Of a stretch of DNA of 64,000 bases, positions 1-12,003 are shown piece by piece. Under the pieces are notes generated by a model, which saw only the letters and a list, made by a program, of their open reading frames with translations, had not been told where the DNA came from and did not search any database. Where the stretch lies: positions 56,918,386-56,982,385 of the forward strand of contig CM049322.1 in the NCBI GenBank assembly GCA_026874595.1, given 5' to 3'. The translations under genes were made by a program, and so were the position numbers. The stretch is from Sipunculus nudus. Its lineage: Eukaryota; Annelida; Sipuncula; Golfingiida; Sipunculidae. Positions within the stretch are counted from its first letter, which is position 1; each line of letters opens with the position of its first letter.

Positions 1-530
1 ATGCGGTGGAGAACGAAAATCATTTTTTTTTCTACAATGTCCTCTATACTCCACCCATAGAAAGAAATACCTGTCCAATTTACCTGTTAAAACTTTATTA
101 TTTGGTGATACCAATTTGAAACAAGTAGACAATATCCAAATTTTTCAACTAGTCTCACTATACATTACAGAGACAAATCGTTTAAAAAATAATACACTAT
201 ACTATTACAACCCGGTCGAACTCTGCATTAAGTCACTATACAAACCAAAACATTAACTCCATTATATCACATCCAACAACCCAACATCGCATTAAACACA
301 CACGATATTATTATATCATTTTATTTACCATTACCATCTGCAAACCACTCATTACATGCACCCCTATATATGTCATCTCTTTGAATTAATGTCTGTTGTA
401 TTGTATGGGAACGGGCAAACCTAAGCCTACGGCTTGCGCCCAAATCCCTTTCATACACTGCCTGTATACTTTTACTATTATTTTACGCCTTTTGTATTCT
501 TTTGTATCAATAAAATCTTTCAAACAATCA
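1..530. other. AT-rich non-coding stretch, nothing recognised
   Basis: I see no splice-bounded coding exon, RNA gene or clear mobile element here. The DNA is AT-rich and not obviously repetitive until the trinucleotide tract that follows. Confidence 0.5.
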
Positions 531-737
531 GTAGTTGTAGCAGTAGTTGTTGTAGTAGTATCTGTAGTTATAGTAGTAGTTGTAATAGTAGTTGTTGTAG
601 TAGTAGTTGTTGTCGTAGTAGTTGTACTTCTAGTGGTAGTTGTAGTAACATCAGTAGTTGTTGTTGTGGTTTTTTTAGAAATTGCAGTAGTTGTAGTGGT
701 AGTAGTGGCAGCAGTAGAAGTAGTAGTTTTAGTGGTG
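531..737. repeat. Degenerate GTA/GTT trinucleotide tract
   Basis: About 200 bases made almost entirely of GTA, GTT and GTG triplets on the plus strand. The open frames across it translate into poly-valine or serine/cysteine runs, which is what a trinucleotide repeat gives in its different phases, so no gene is called. Confidence 0.9.
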
Positions 738-2400
738 ATTGTTTAATTATTATCGCGTTTTCGTGATAATTATCAAAATCATATGTTTACTGAAAATAAT
801 TTAAACTGTATTTAAAGTGTTATTATTATTTCATTTTTTTAGTATTAGTGACAGTTCTTTTAGTATTATTTGTATTTGATTCATTATTTGCATAGACATT
901 TTTTTAGACATTTCCTTTTATTTTCGACGGTAGAAGAAACATTTACAAAATGTTGAATTAGTATAGTAATAGAAGTTGTTGATTGGTATTTTCATGTCTT
1001 TATTCTTCCAAATTAAATTAATGATTAATAATAATTTGTGTATTGTTATAACTATTACAATAATTAGAAGTAGTTCATTTTTTTAGTATTAATTGGGATA
1101 AATTATTTATCAGTAGTAGTAGTTTTACTACATTTATCTTTTTAATTGAAAGCAGAAGGATCAACATTCTTTTACAGAACTCTAAACAGACGCACCTCAA
1201 TGCCAGCCATGATAAGAACTCCGTCCTGTTTTTGGGATAATCCCTGTTGTACATGCCCGGGGGATCTCTCCTGACAGGTGTTCGCTGGTATATTACATAC
1301 GTCTGTTACAGGAGAAACCACTTTGCCTGCGGGAAACATCAGAAACCCAAGGGAGCCTATAGTGATGCATTAAGCCTAGTAACTGTCACATGTTAAATTG
1401 TCCGTTTTCCTTTTATGTAGAAGCAATTTACATTTATTTACATGAGTGTTCTAAGCTTATTTTACATAAACGTTCATTTAATACACAATCACATTGGCGT
1501 AACCGTTCCATAAAAGAGATACCTTTCAGTCCACTTAAAAATGTCTGAGACAGTTGAATGTCTAAATTTCACAGTATAGTTTTCTATGACATACTGGACT
1601 AACTCATCCTGGGAACATCTCGGCTTCTTTACAGAAATTGTAATATCTGTGTGCTTTCATTTTACAGGTCTCTTCTTGATTTCTCTTGCATTTAGATGCG
1701 CGTGTTTTGCAGTTAATAAACAGTCGTTTATGTTATAATGTTATATGATTTGCATTTAAAATCGTGATGAAAAACTGCAGTGAACACAGAAGAAGCGTTC
1801 TGGCACCATGAACTCACGATTCCATTTTTGGTCTAGTTAATATAATTATTATGTGTAGTCACACGGCGATTACTCAAGTGTCAAACACTGTCACTTATCA
1901 CTTGAATGTTTTAATATCAAAGATCTTAAAGAACCAATCACACCTTGTTATGTATACGTACAAACCGCGGTTGTTGCTTATAAAAGTGATACAAACAACC
2001 TAATTAATCGAAGTGACATCAAAGGAGGGAACAGCAATGTTCGTTTTACACACACAGTCAATTAGTCGTGCATGGTTGAGACGGCCTGGTTTCCAAAACG
2101 AAGCAAACTCTCTGTAATTAGTCGACCGTGGTATTGATTTAAAATCAGTTGCCTATAGCCGATCGTCCCGCCTAAAGAGCGTGCTATTTGTCTGAGATAA
2201 AAGGTATATCAGAAATCATGTCAGATTTCTAAGTCTTAATACATGTTTTAATTCTTGCCTGTGCCGTAGAATACCATGTCAGAGTCGGAATCCAAGGCTG
2301 TCGGATTGTGAAAAACAATTCTAACGGGACCCATTCGTTATTAACTACCGTCGGATTGCAAGGTTTCCGGATTGACAAGGGTCGGAATGTCAAGTCACGA

Positions 2401-2403
<3 letters not shown>
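738..2403. other. AT-rich DNA with one GC-richer patch; no gene recognised
   Basis: Mostly AT-rich sequence. A GC-richer patch at about 1185-1375 reads open for about 50 codons on the minus strand behind an acceptor-like CCCGCAG, but the peptide is not membrane-like and I do not recognise it. It was considered as a further transporter exon and rejected. Confidence 0.5.

Positions 2404-2471
<68 letters not shown>
2404..2471. repeat. (AT)n microsatellite
   Basis: An uninterrupted TA dinucleotide run of about 68 bases. It produces a spurious Tyr/Ile-rich open frame. Confidence 0.95.
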
Positions 2472-2472
<1 letters not shown>

Positions 2473-2475
<3 letters not shown>

Positions 2476-3183
2476 AAACTGTATATATTACAGCTCCTTT
2501 TATTATTTGAGCATTTTCAAATCCCATGGTTTATACAATATGGATATATATATGTTTATCGGGTGTTTAACAAGAAAATGTCGTAATCCTTAAGGGTAAA
2601 TAATGTTATTAATATTGTGTTATTGCATGGTTGTTAGTGTGTAGTAGGATGTGTATAATTTGCTTATGTCAAAAATTACATGTGTCAAGGAGAATTTATG
2701 AAAAGAATAAATTTGCATAATGAGAATTGTTTTATCCAGTGCTGGGTACAGCAGGTTGCACCTGGCGGTCGATGTCAAGTGTCATCTGGGTCCATGCCAT
2801 TGGGTACAGGTGTGATACCAACAGCTCGATAAAAATACTTTTTATTTACCTATTTTTCGGGGGGGGGGGTGTAAAAGATTTTCCTGTTCTACTTTACACT
2901 TACTATCTTCATTTTTTTCCCATTTCATTAATTTAAGATTATGATTGATTAAACTTCTAGTAATTAATGGAAACTCAACCGATGTCAGCATGGTAAACGA
3001 TGAAATTACAAAAAAAGGCCGTGTTTATGTGTATTTATGGTATCTCCGATCTTGCTTACTTGCTTACACTTAATCCAAGCACGTATAGGTCGTAGTGGTT
3101 ACGTTTAAGTGTACGAGTATTTTCTTTTCATTTATGATGGGCCACTTTCGCTTAGATTTCTCTTGTGAGATTAACTCTGTACA
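2473..3183. other. Non-coding DNA downstream of the transporter exon
   Basis: AT-rich, with a 10-base G run near 2860. If the transporter continues beyond its donor, this lies inside its intron. I looked on the minus strand for an exon encoding the last two membrane segments and did not find one. Confidence 0.5.
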
Positions 3184-3260
3184 GCAGACGACAACAGATA
3201 GCAGACGACAAAGTCAGCAGACGACAACAAAGAGCAGACGACAAAGTCAGCAGACGATAT
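3184..3260 (-). repeat. Minisatellite with GCAGACGACAA core, next to the splice donor
   Basis: The core GCAGACGACAA (TTGTCGTCTGC on the minus strand) recurs at about 3184, 3201, 3217, 3233 and 3250 with 16-17 base spacing. The array starts about 10 bases past the transporter exon's donor, in the first part of the intron. Reading through it gives a repeated SSADFVVC peptide, so the open frame extending past the donor here is an artefact. Confidence 0.85.
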
Positions 3261-3266
3261 AAGACC

Positions 3267-3272
3267 ACTTAC
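3267..3272 (-). other. Splice donor of the riboflavin transporter exon
   Basis: The minus strand reads GCG/GTAAGT, a full consensus 5' splice site, exactly where similarity to the SLC52 family stops and the minisatellite begins. Intron phase is 0. Confidence 0.8.
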
Positions 3273-4754
3273 CGCTAGGAACTCCCCCGCGGTTCTAAAT
3301 ATAGGGGCATCACGTGACTCCTGCGCGTGACTGAAGGCCATCAGGGCAACTACATAGGCCAGTAAAATCGTCCCCAGGGCACTGAATGCGATAATTAAAG
3401 TCAGCTTGGTCTTGTAGTTAAATTTAAGGGTACACAATGCAGCCAGAGCTTGGAATACGTTAACCAGCAGGACGCCGGCTTGAAATACCACGTTGTTTAC
3501 TGGAATGCAAGCAAATGCTTTTGTTGGTGCTAGGGGTCCCGAAAATATGACATTGGCCCAGAATACTATGACCATCAATAAAATAAAATGTCGGGGATGT
3601 TCACCGTCCTTCTGAGCGACACTATCCGCTGTGGTCGAAGTTTGAGTTCTATCACTGCGGAATGACCGCAGTGACCCCTTTGTTGACGTAGAGCCACGCC
3701 AGCGCCTCCCGTGGCCGTGTGCGTAACCAACACTGGCACCTGACGGAACCTCCTCCTCATCTGCCCGGAAGTACGTTTCTTTCCATGCGCGAGCCTCGTT
3801 CTGCTGCGGGACGCACCGTCCCTCTGATTTGATTGACGGGCTCCCGTGTCGGTACGTCCCGTCGTCCAACATGTACCCGCCATCATACATAGCACTACTG
3901 GAGTCCTCAGGCGCCATTTGTGCAGACGATTCCACCTGCTCGTGCGTAACAACCACCGGAGCTTCCGGCATCGGTATATTCCAAACATGACCATAACACA
4001 CGTACACAAACGCTACACCCGACATGGCGACCACGGCCGCCTGAACCAAAAAATACACGCGGGCGTCAAACCGGACTATAAGCGGTGCAGGGGGCGCTTT
4101 CGTCGTTGCAACCATGACGGAGTGAAGCGACCTTCGTGAAAAATGGTGCGTGAAATTGGCCAGATCTTGAAATTCCAGCGCAATTTCCGGGCATGGCTCC
4201 GTGGTTCCAACTCCCTGCGCTAGTGCTATTAAATATGGCAAGAGATAGCCGAGGTATTCCCCAAACATTACCGCGCTGGTACAAGACGGCCGCAGTTTCG
4301 AGGCAAACAGGATGTTCGCGATCGCCGAAAAACAACAGCCTAAGGATATGAAGATAATACAGATGACAAATAGCAAGCTGTGAGGTCTGTTGTTGATATA
4401 ATTAGTCTTATCTCCGGCTACAGCGATAAGGAGGAGACAGATTATCTGAACCATCAGCGATAAACAGATATAAGGAACTTCGTTGCATTTACCTTTCACA
4501 CAGGCTACGACAGACACGTATAACAAGGACATAACAAATCCGGATAACATAGAATGCACGATATAACCCGTGATGTTCGTGCCTTCAACTAGTCGCGTCC
4601 ACAGTATCGGCGTTTCCAGCCAGATGGCGTTGCTAGGCAACCAGGTGCTTATGCCAAATATGGCGACGCATATATAAAGCAGTATACACCGACATGTCGA
4701 CCCCACTTTACTCGGTGAGCTCCTCTGCGACAGAGTGTCAATTGTGGGCGCCAT
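3273..4754 (-). CDS. Riboflavin transporter-like protein (SLC52 family), large 5' coding exon, C-terminus missing
   Basis: Plasma-membrane riboflavin (vitamin B2) uptake carrier by family. Seen: a 494-codon open exon with nine hydrophobic segments at about residues 24-47, 62-85, 93-113, 126-150, 160-183, 231-256, 387-407, 419-444 and 450-474. SLC52-like signatures are the first segment GISTWLPSNAIWLETPIL (G34, W38, N42, W45, E47, P49) and CTSAVMFGEYLGYLLPYLIA followed by LAQGVG near 158-183. Possible N-glycosylation sites are N59 and N200. A long Ser/Arg-rich loop (about 257-386) separates segments 6 and 7, where the family's cytosolic loop lies. SLC52 proteins are normally about 450-470 residues with 11 segments, so the last two are absent. 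The exon ends in phase 0 after GEFLA at GCG/GTAAGT; that position matches the GGEVLIV region of the human paralogue. The first ATG in the frame is used and lies just before the first segment. Reading past the donor gives only repeat-derived peptide. Family call is confident; substrate is inferred. Confidence 0.88.
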
Positions 4755-5007
4755 CAGGAATGTTTTCTCTGTATCAGCTTCGTTTGCCTGTAAACTGTTC
4801 TCCCATATCCCGGAAGTGACGTCACGTGCCGTATTGGAGTGTCAGCGCATCAGACTTCTTCTGGGTATCCGAGAACTTCCGATCTGTCACTGAACGGTTG
4901 ACTGATGTTATCCATGCTGATTTTGATTGATTATACGAATTATAAATCCTGGGTATCCGAGACAGAGAACATCTCTCTTCCTTCGACAAACCGAAAGAAT
5001 CCGAGGT
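4755..5007 (-). other. Possible 5' leader exon of the transporter, with an acceptor
   Basis: On the minus strand a pyrimidine-rich TTCTTATTTTCAG ends at 5008 and could be an acceptor for an exon running into the start codon at 4754. The segment CTGGGTATCCGAGA occurs twice within it (near 4860 and 4949). The alternative is that transcription starts inside this stretch, near the ETS/CRE cluster, with no upstream exon. Confidence 0.35.
4811..4828. promoter_or_regulatory. ETS/CRE/E-box cluster, likely transporter promoter
   Basis: CGGAAGTGACGTCACGTG combines an ETS site (CGGAAG), a full palindromic CRE (TGACGTCA, 4817-4824) and an overlapping E-box (CACGTG, 4823-4828), about 57 bases before the start codon. 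ETS-CRE composites are typical of TATA-less housekeeping promoters, and no TATA box is evident here. Promoter role is inferred. Confidence 0.5.
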
Positions 5008-5010
5008 CTG

Positions 5011-7769
5011 AAAATAAGAAAGTAGATGTTATACACTGACAAAAGCACAGTCAACATTGAATCATAACCCAAAGTTTAGGCATCCAATATTTATAAAGAT
5101 GAATGTCATTAGATTTTCTTTGTTGGTTGAAATGAAGGATTACCACTTCTGCCGATCGTCGCCGATCAGGCCCCGGATGTATGTGGGGTCCAATAATACA
5201 TAAAACAATATGATAATACCATTTGCCGGAAATCCAGCGGGTAATCATGTCAACGTACTCGTCAAAGAAAAAATTGTTCACAATATTAAAAATGAATACT
5301 TTAATTAGCCATATTAAGGTATATACTATATGTTTGCTATGTTGCTGACCAACACACATAGCCAGGTTGCGACTGCAGATTTACTTTGAAAATTCAATTT
5401 GCCATGGATGCCTCATATATCGCCCACCAGGAGCGGACCATCTGGAGTGAACTTCATCCTCATTCGGAACCAAACGATATATCTGTATAATACATTTTTT
5501 ATTTACCGATGATCCCTTTAAGCTATTAAAAAAAATAGACCGAAATCGTTTACAACACGCAGGCTTTTCGTTACGCTCAGATAAGCCAGAGCTTTGCAAA
5601 CGGCGTTTTGCATAAAGTGACCTTTCTACCTCCGCATACATGCAACTTACCACCCTTGGTACACACGTTTTTTCCCACGTTTCTGGACAATGGTGTGTTT
5701 TCAAATATATTGTTGATAAACAAGTTCCAGACCCTTCACGAAGACCGTATAATAAATTACCCTTAGATCATTAACATATAAATAGGGGAAGACAGAAATC
5801 ACATTTTTTTTCAAAAGGTAGGTGTATGGACGACTTTCACCTGGTCAAACCTTGTTGAAAAAAAAAAAATATATCCAACCGGCAGATGCTGTTGTCTCAA
5901 GGCATATCGTTATAACCCTCAAGACTCAAAGGAGTGTATGCCTTCAGTGGGACTGTGTATGCTGGAATAAACTGCATGCTCACAAAATGGGTGTACACCT
6001 ATTTAAAGATCCTAATACATCCTGAAACCACACAATTAACCATTAAATTTGCTGGTACCGAAACAGTACAATGCTTAAACAATTTACGTCCACAGTTCCT
6101 TACAAGATGAAAGAAAATATAAAATTAATTATAATATTAAGATAACAAATATATATAATTAAATAATATATTAAATATATAATTTGTACCATACACGAAG
6201 GAAACATGGCGTTTTCACTGATCAGAAGTGACACCCGGGCCGGCCCACGGGCAGGGTCTCTGATACAATAGTCTTATCACGCCCCATTCACACACGAGTA
6301 AGCTGTATCTGATCTGATACTAGCTAATAACTGAGGAACGGATAATCCTTCAGCACCCTTTGAAGCTGTACGTATACCTGGACTGACTGGTCGCTAGCTG
6401 GGGAGAAGAGCAAAAGGAATGACACTGCCTGGTTAAGGACTTTAGCTGACACATTCATTACTGACTACATGGCCTCCGCGGCTGATAAATATGATGGAAT
6501 TAATAGAAAGCTTTGTGAAAGGTTTTAGGTAAATTCTTTATAAATGCATGGGGCACACTTAAGGTATCGAGATCTCCTAGGTTTTCATCAAATTTCCACA
6601 GTCAGTCCCTTATGATATAATAAGATGCTCGAAATTCGATACCTGGAGTGTGTTGAGAAAAAGGTGACTAAATGTCATGTAGGTGACTAAAGCCTTGTGG
6701 CATCTGTATGTCACTATGGTAACCTTTATCGCGTCACAATTGTAACAAAAGTACCGCGCGTGATGGTCAGGTGGCTGTATTTTCGGGTGATCGATAAGTA
6801 GGGTTTAAATGAACTGTAACTACGTCTGTCTGTTTGCCTTTACAACAAATTTCTTTAGATGGGATCATATTCCCGAGACTAACCAAGCAGTGATCTACAC
6901 ATACTTTATCACGTGATCCTTAAATATGCGCTCTACGTCATAGAAATTTGACGAGGACCCACGAGAACGAGCAGTAGTTCCTGTCCCCCACACAGGCAGA
7001 TTGCAGGCAGGTTGTCCTCTTTACATTGCATATTTAAATAAAATCCCAATATGAGAATGGCAAAATGGCATGCTAGATTGCATCACGTATAATAATTGCA
7101 GATCAAGCTTATATAAAGGAATTAAAAATATACTATTTAAAGGAAATTTACAGGCTGCCCTATTCTGTAACCATTGACCGAGAAAACAAACTGAACGAAA
7201 ACTGTTATTAAACGCATAATTGTATGGTGATAATTTCCCAACTAATGCAATAAGAGATAAAGTATTAGTATTAATCCAGAAGTATATACTCAACACGAAG
7301 AGATTTAAGACGAAATGCTTAGTGATCAATCAATTAATCAAAGATTATGATCAATACAAATTGTTTATATTTCCCTCCTTTTGTCTTCAGTGTGTGCGTT
7401 TTGTGAAACATATCGCATTTATAACTGATACTTTCTGTATAATGTAAATAACCAGTTATGTTTTTTTTAATGCTTGTTTCGCTGTGATTATTGTTTTGAT
7501 TATGGGTATTGTATATGTTTTGTATTTATTATAATTTATGTATTTAAATGCATCTTTTTAGCAGACAGAAGAACATGTTTCATTAGCCATAATGGATACT
7601 ATGTAATCCTGTTAAAATAGATATGTTTAAATCAATTAAAACCCTCCATCATGTACGTATAATAAACTTTAAGGAAAACATTTTGGAATAGGTGAAACAA
7701 AACAAACGATCAAAAATTTATATTTTTCATTGACTGAAGTGTTACGTTGTAGTAATACTAATCATAATT

Positions 7770-7780
<11 letters not shown>
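5011..7780. other. Unannotated DNA upstream of the transporter
   Basis: No exon with convincing splice signals or a recognisable protein. A segment of more even base composition at about 6190-6500 contains no long open frame and could be regulatory or an old repeat. The open frames here (5051-5359, 5381-5704 minus; 5822-6025 plus) look random. Confidence 0.5.

Positions 7781-7843
<63 letters not shown>
7781..7843. repeat. (AT)n microsatellite
   Basis: A TA dinucleotide run of about 60 bases, followed after AGC by a shorter (TA) block to about 7862. Confidence 0.95.
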
Positions 7844-7846
<3 letters not shown>

Positions 7847-7862
7847 GCTATATATATATATT

Positions 7863-8843
7863 ATATTGACAAAAAAAAAAACTATATCAGCCACCAACCC
7901 AATATTATAGCCACTGCTATAATCCGGGAGGTTTCTCCTGAAGACATTTGTATTCACAAAAATGAGTTGACAGCGAAAGTTATACACATTGTGTCAAGTA
8001 ATTTAGCACCTTCAATTCCCTAAGCCCTGGCAGGACGTTTGAACTTTCACAGGTTTGATGGTTAATTTCATGACACATTTCCTTCACTTCAGTGTTGGTT
8101 GAGCATGGTTTATTTAGTTAGTAATATTTTATGAATATACTTGATGATCAAAAAAGCATTTTGAATTAAAATGAAAATCATTTTAACATAAAATCAATTA
8201 AAGTGAAGTTGCCACACAATAAAATGTATGGATCGGTAGCTCACGTTAGGCAACGGATAAACGCACCGATGCTTCTGTAACAATTTATATATTCGAAGTC
8301 AAATTGAAATTTTTTAGTTGGAGATAATACTGAATTGTATTTAATTAATGTAAATAAATTCAATATTACGCTGTCGGCATTAGATCAAATCGCAGACAGC
8401 TTTGTGGTGGAAACTATTTTCTTGCTAGCGAAGAGGCAAGGACCTAGTCTTAGGAAACATGGACAACATTTTTCAGACTCAAATGTTTTTGTTCAATCTA
8501 AATATTCTGGTCGATGGTATAGGTAGTGCCAGACTTAATGCGAATATGGTGCCACAGCTGGTAAAAGTGCATGAGTGTATGATGTTGAGCATATTTATAA
8601 AGTTCTTGAACATACATGTAATATATCAATAACATACATACATTTAACACAGAAGAAATAAATGTAAAGGCGTGAGAGTAAAGTAACAATATGGAATAAT
8701 GTTTAAGGTAAATATGGAATATTATGGTAAACTAAACAAAAAATATCACTTTAATATAGTTCCTAATACACTGAAAAACTGATAGTCCGAGACCACAACT
8801 ATACCTCCGCCAGCTGTTTACGGGGTAAATAATATTAATAAAT

Positions 8844-8883
<40 letters not shown>

Positions 8884-9079
8884 TCAGTATGTTCTGGCGA
8901 CCCAGGTTAACTCCAAGCAGAAAAAAACTAAATAACCAATAGCATCAATGGAATGGCCATCTTTATAGTAGTGATATGACGTAATGCCTCCTGGTGGAGT
9001 TATAATTTAAGAGCATGTTAACTGATATCAGTGTAAATTACACCCCCCACCCGCGCTTTCATAGATAAGGCCTGTTTAT

Positions 9080-9083
<4 letters not shown>
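7863..9083. other. AT-rich DNA with a short (AT)n block, no gene recognised
   Basis: Contains a (TA)n block at about 8850-8880 and short open frames with no recognisable motif (8335-8526 plus, 8498-8689 minus). Nothing else can be supported. Confidence 0.5.

Positions 9084-9136
<53 letters not shown>
9084..9136. repeat. (GA)n microsatellite
   Basis: An uninterrupted GA run of about 50 bases. It creates a leucine/serine-rich open frame on the minus strand. Confidence 0.95.
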
Positions 9137-9141
<5 letters not shown>

Positions 9142-9770
9142 CAGGGGCTTCGGGAGCTGAGGTTGGGTGGGGGCAGGGATACCGAGGCATAATTCACGAG
9201 TTTACATGACCGTCTGACCTTATAATCCACCAAAAAGCCACATTTAAAGCTAAGAATGATGCGGCATCGTGAAAAATCAAAACAAACAGTTAATGGTGTT
9301 ATTGCGATAATTTCACACACTGACACTAAACAAGAAAATTATGGTCTTTACCGGTATCTTTACGGTATTGTGGGTTTTTCAAATATCACGGTAGTCTGGT
9401 TCCCTGCTCACCTATGATCCCGAACATGGATGGCGGCCGCGAGTTATCTTGGAAGTCATCTTCTAAACGCGGAGAATTAATCCATTTTCCAAACTGAAGA
9501 ACCAAGTATAGGTCGGGACTGAGGCAATCTAGTTATGTGATGCTGAAACGCAGTAGACCCCATTGCAAAATTTATAAAGGAAATAAATTAGACTTAGTCC
9601 AAACCATTAAACTCGACTATGCAATAAGAAATAGAAACACAGGTCAGGTACGAGGTTATTTTGTACAAGTTTCCGCTTGTGATGTACTCAGAAGGTTATC
9701 AGCATGCCTGGGAGCTTCAAAGCAATGTGCTACAATGAAAATTAAATTAAAATGGCGGCAATGAGCATTA

Positions 9771-9771
<1 letters not shown>
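9137..9771. other. No gene recognised
   Basis: Mixed-composition DNA with a GATGGCGGCCGC patch near 9428. The 75-codon open frame at 9537-9764 shows no motif I recognise. Confidence 0.45.

Positions 9772-9818
<47 letters not shown>
9772..9818. repeat. (GA)n microsatellite
   Basis: A second uninterrupted GA run, about 47 bases. Confidence 0.95.
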
Positions 9819-9822
<4 letters not shown>

Positions 9823-11218
9823 TAACTAATATCAAAGACAAAAAACATGAAGGTTTGCCAAATCCAAGATGAAAACATCATAATTATGCTTATTATATCC
9901 CTAAAAAATTTTTTTCTTTCTGTCTGTATATTACTGTGATGAGGAAACCGCGTTTTAAGGGAAAAAGTGACACCTTTTCCGCTGTCACCAATATCCATGT
10001 TTATAAAATTATTTTTTATCTTAAGTAAAACGGAAGGTTCATGAGAAGCAACCAAAATTCCAAGTTACTCTGCATTTTACAAAAGGTAATTTTAAAGCCA
10101 GGTATTCACTTGAATTATTTGTAAAATTGATATGATATACTGCTTACTCAGCGTAAATATTGATGATCTGTAGATTATTTTATGGACAGTCCGTTTCCGT
10201 TGGGATCGGCATTTCTGAGCTTATTATAAAGTTTAAGGGATTATCTTTATTCAATACACATCAAACATCGGAAAATGAAAATTTTTATTTCCAATTCTGA
10301 TGTAAACTTCTGTTTCCATATCAATGTTTAGTAACTTTGCTTTTCTTATTTGTCGAAAATGTGAAGTTCTTTTAAAATCATGAGACTGACTTTCTTAATA
10401 GAGGAAGAGACTTGACAGGTAAATTAAGAAAGACAACAATTTGACATTTCATTCAAAGCTAAGTAGTACATTTTATTCCCATATTTGCTTTATACTCCTA
10501 AATTTAGGAACTGTTGTTTAAAGTTTAAATTTAAGGGCGTCAACAACACGTAAAATAATGTTACCTAATTTTAAGACATGAATATTTTATATGTAAACTT
10601 ACACGGAATTAATCTAAATTTGGGAACTACCGGTTACAATTAGACATTTTACAGAGAGACGAAAACAGCAGCCTACTAGTCATCGACAAATATAGCATAC
10701 TGTAAGATGGCGTGAAAGTAAGAATATAGAAACATAAACTCTCGTGACGTCATTGCCCTGCGTCAGGTAATGACGTATAATCCACGCTTTAATATTCCGA
10801 CTGTGTTATTCCGTAAACGAAGTCGCAGTTGCCACGATCGTCTTCAGGATGTATAAATAATGGAGCTGACGCCAGTTGCCCGGGCATCCGTCTAGCGGAA
10901 TGTCCCAGGATGCTTTGCACCGATCGATATTCGGAACTAGTGCTTCTAGGGCTTGCTCTCATACTATTTGGCGAATGGCACATAAAAACAGTGAAATTTG
11001 CGGCGCCGTGTTATTTTAGCACCGTTACATGTCTCTACTTATTGAAAATTCGTTTGAAGTCTTTTTATGTTGGACATCATTTTGTATGGTAATGGATCGC
11101 AATATTAATAAAGATTCTTCAACTTTTGACCGCAATAACACTATTTATATCGAACAAAGCACTGACATTATATAAAGAGAGTGTTCGTTTTTAAAGGATT
11201 CCTGAATAGATAGATCAA

Positions 11219-11219
<1 letters not shown>
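9819..11219. other. AT-rich DNA with a CRE and one unexplained open patch
   Basis: A full TGACGTCA site lies at 10745-10752, followed by TGACGTAT near 10770. Downstream, 10829-11092 (plus) is open for 87 codons with a higher GC content, and the opposite strand is open as well at 10789-10983. The peptide matches no family I know, and no clear acceptor or donor bounds it. A promoter with a short transcript is possible but unsupported. Confidence 0.4.

Positions 11220-11299
<80 letters not shown>
11220..11299. repeat. (AT)n microsatellite
   Basis: An approximately 80-base TA run that directly abuts the inverted-repeat element starting at 11300. Confidence 0.95.
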
Positions 11300-11302
<3 letters not shown>

Positions 11303-11685
11303 GGCTTTCACGAACGCGGGGGTATGCGTCTCGGACGCTCGAAATCCCTTATCGACGCTCGGTTCTGATAGTCCAGAATTTCGATGGGACGCGCGAATTT
11401 CTGGTTTTAGCAACTTGTAGTAGTCAATGGCCATTACCGGGTGCCTCAGCCGAATCAAGAAAGGTTGTGTAAAACCCCGCGTTGATAACTGAGGCTTACA
11501 GCAAATATATATATAATGACACGATATCTAATCATACAATGATATGATATTTACATAAAGTACAAAACCCTACAAACTTTGACATAAATATCATCGCCGC
11601 TTCGGACGCTCTCAACTCAGATAGGACCCCAAAATTTTGGCCTGAGCGTCCCGGACTTCGAATTTTCTTCCTAATGAAAGCCCTC
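11300..11685. mobile_element. Small inverted-repeat element (hAT-like ends) inside an AT tract
   Basis: The left end reads CAGGGCTTTCACGAA and the right end TAATGAAAGCCCTC, so the outermost 10-11 bases are inverted copies. The interior carries paired GACGCTC and GACGCTCGG words and no coding frame. Both flanks are TA dinucleotide repeat, so the target duplication cannot be read. CAGGG-type ends suggest hAT, but this is weak. Confidence 0.55.
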
Positions 11686-11716
11686 TATATATATCAATAT
11701 ATGTTTATATAAATAA

Positions 11717-11718
<2 letters not shown>

Positions 11719-11781
<63 letters not shown>

Positions 11782-11862
11782 TAATGGATTTCCGAAGAGT
11801 GAGGACCTACGGCCCTTACGAAACAACGTTGTGAAGCCCATGTAGGTTAAAGTCTTTAACTA

Positions 11863-11922
<60 letters not shown>

Positions 11923-12003
11923 TAATGGGTTTCCGAAGAGTGAGAACCTACGGGCCTTACGAAACAACGTTGTGAAGCCCATGTAGGTTAAAGTCTTTAA
12001 CTA

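Noticed and set aside
396-766. Open frames giving poly-Val or Ser/Cys-rich proteins
   Set aside because: They are produced by a GTA/GTT trinucleotide repeat.
1190-1375. Possible terminal exon of the transporter on the minus strand (acceptor-like CCCGCAG followed by AKWFLL then stop)
   Set aside because: The first six residues loosely resemble the expected ASWVLF, but the frame stops at once and the other frames are not hydrophobic. Probably coincidence.
3171-3266. C-terminal extension of the transporter past the donor (SSADFVVC repeats)
   Set aside because: It is translated minisatellite located after a consensus GTAAGT donor, so I treat it as intron.
3575-4335. Other open frames overlapping the transporter exon on both strands
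   Set aside because: They are shadows of the real coding frame, with no hydrophobic pattern or family match.
10829-11092. 87-residue protein gene downstream of a CRE
   Set aside because: No family match, no splice context and partly open on both strands; kept only as a note in the region entry.
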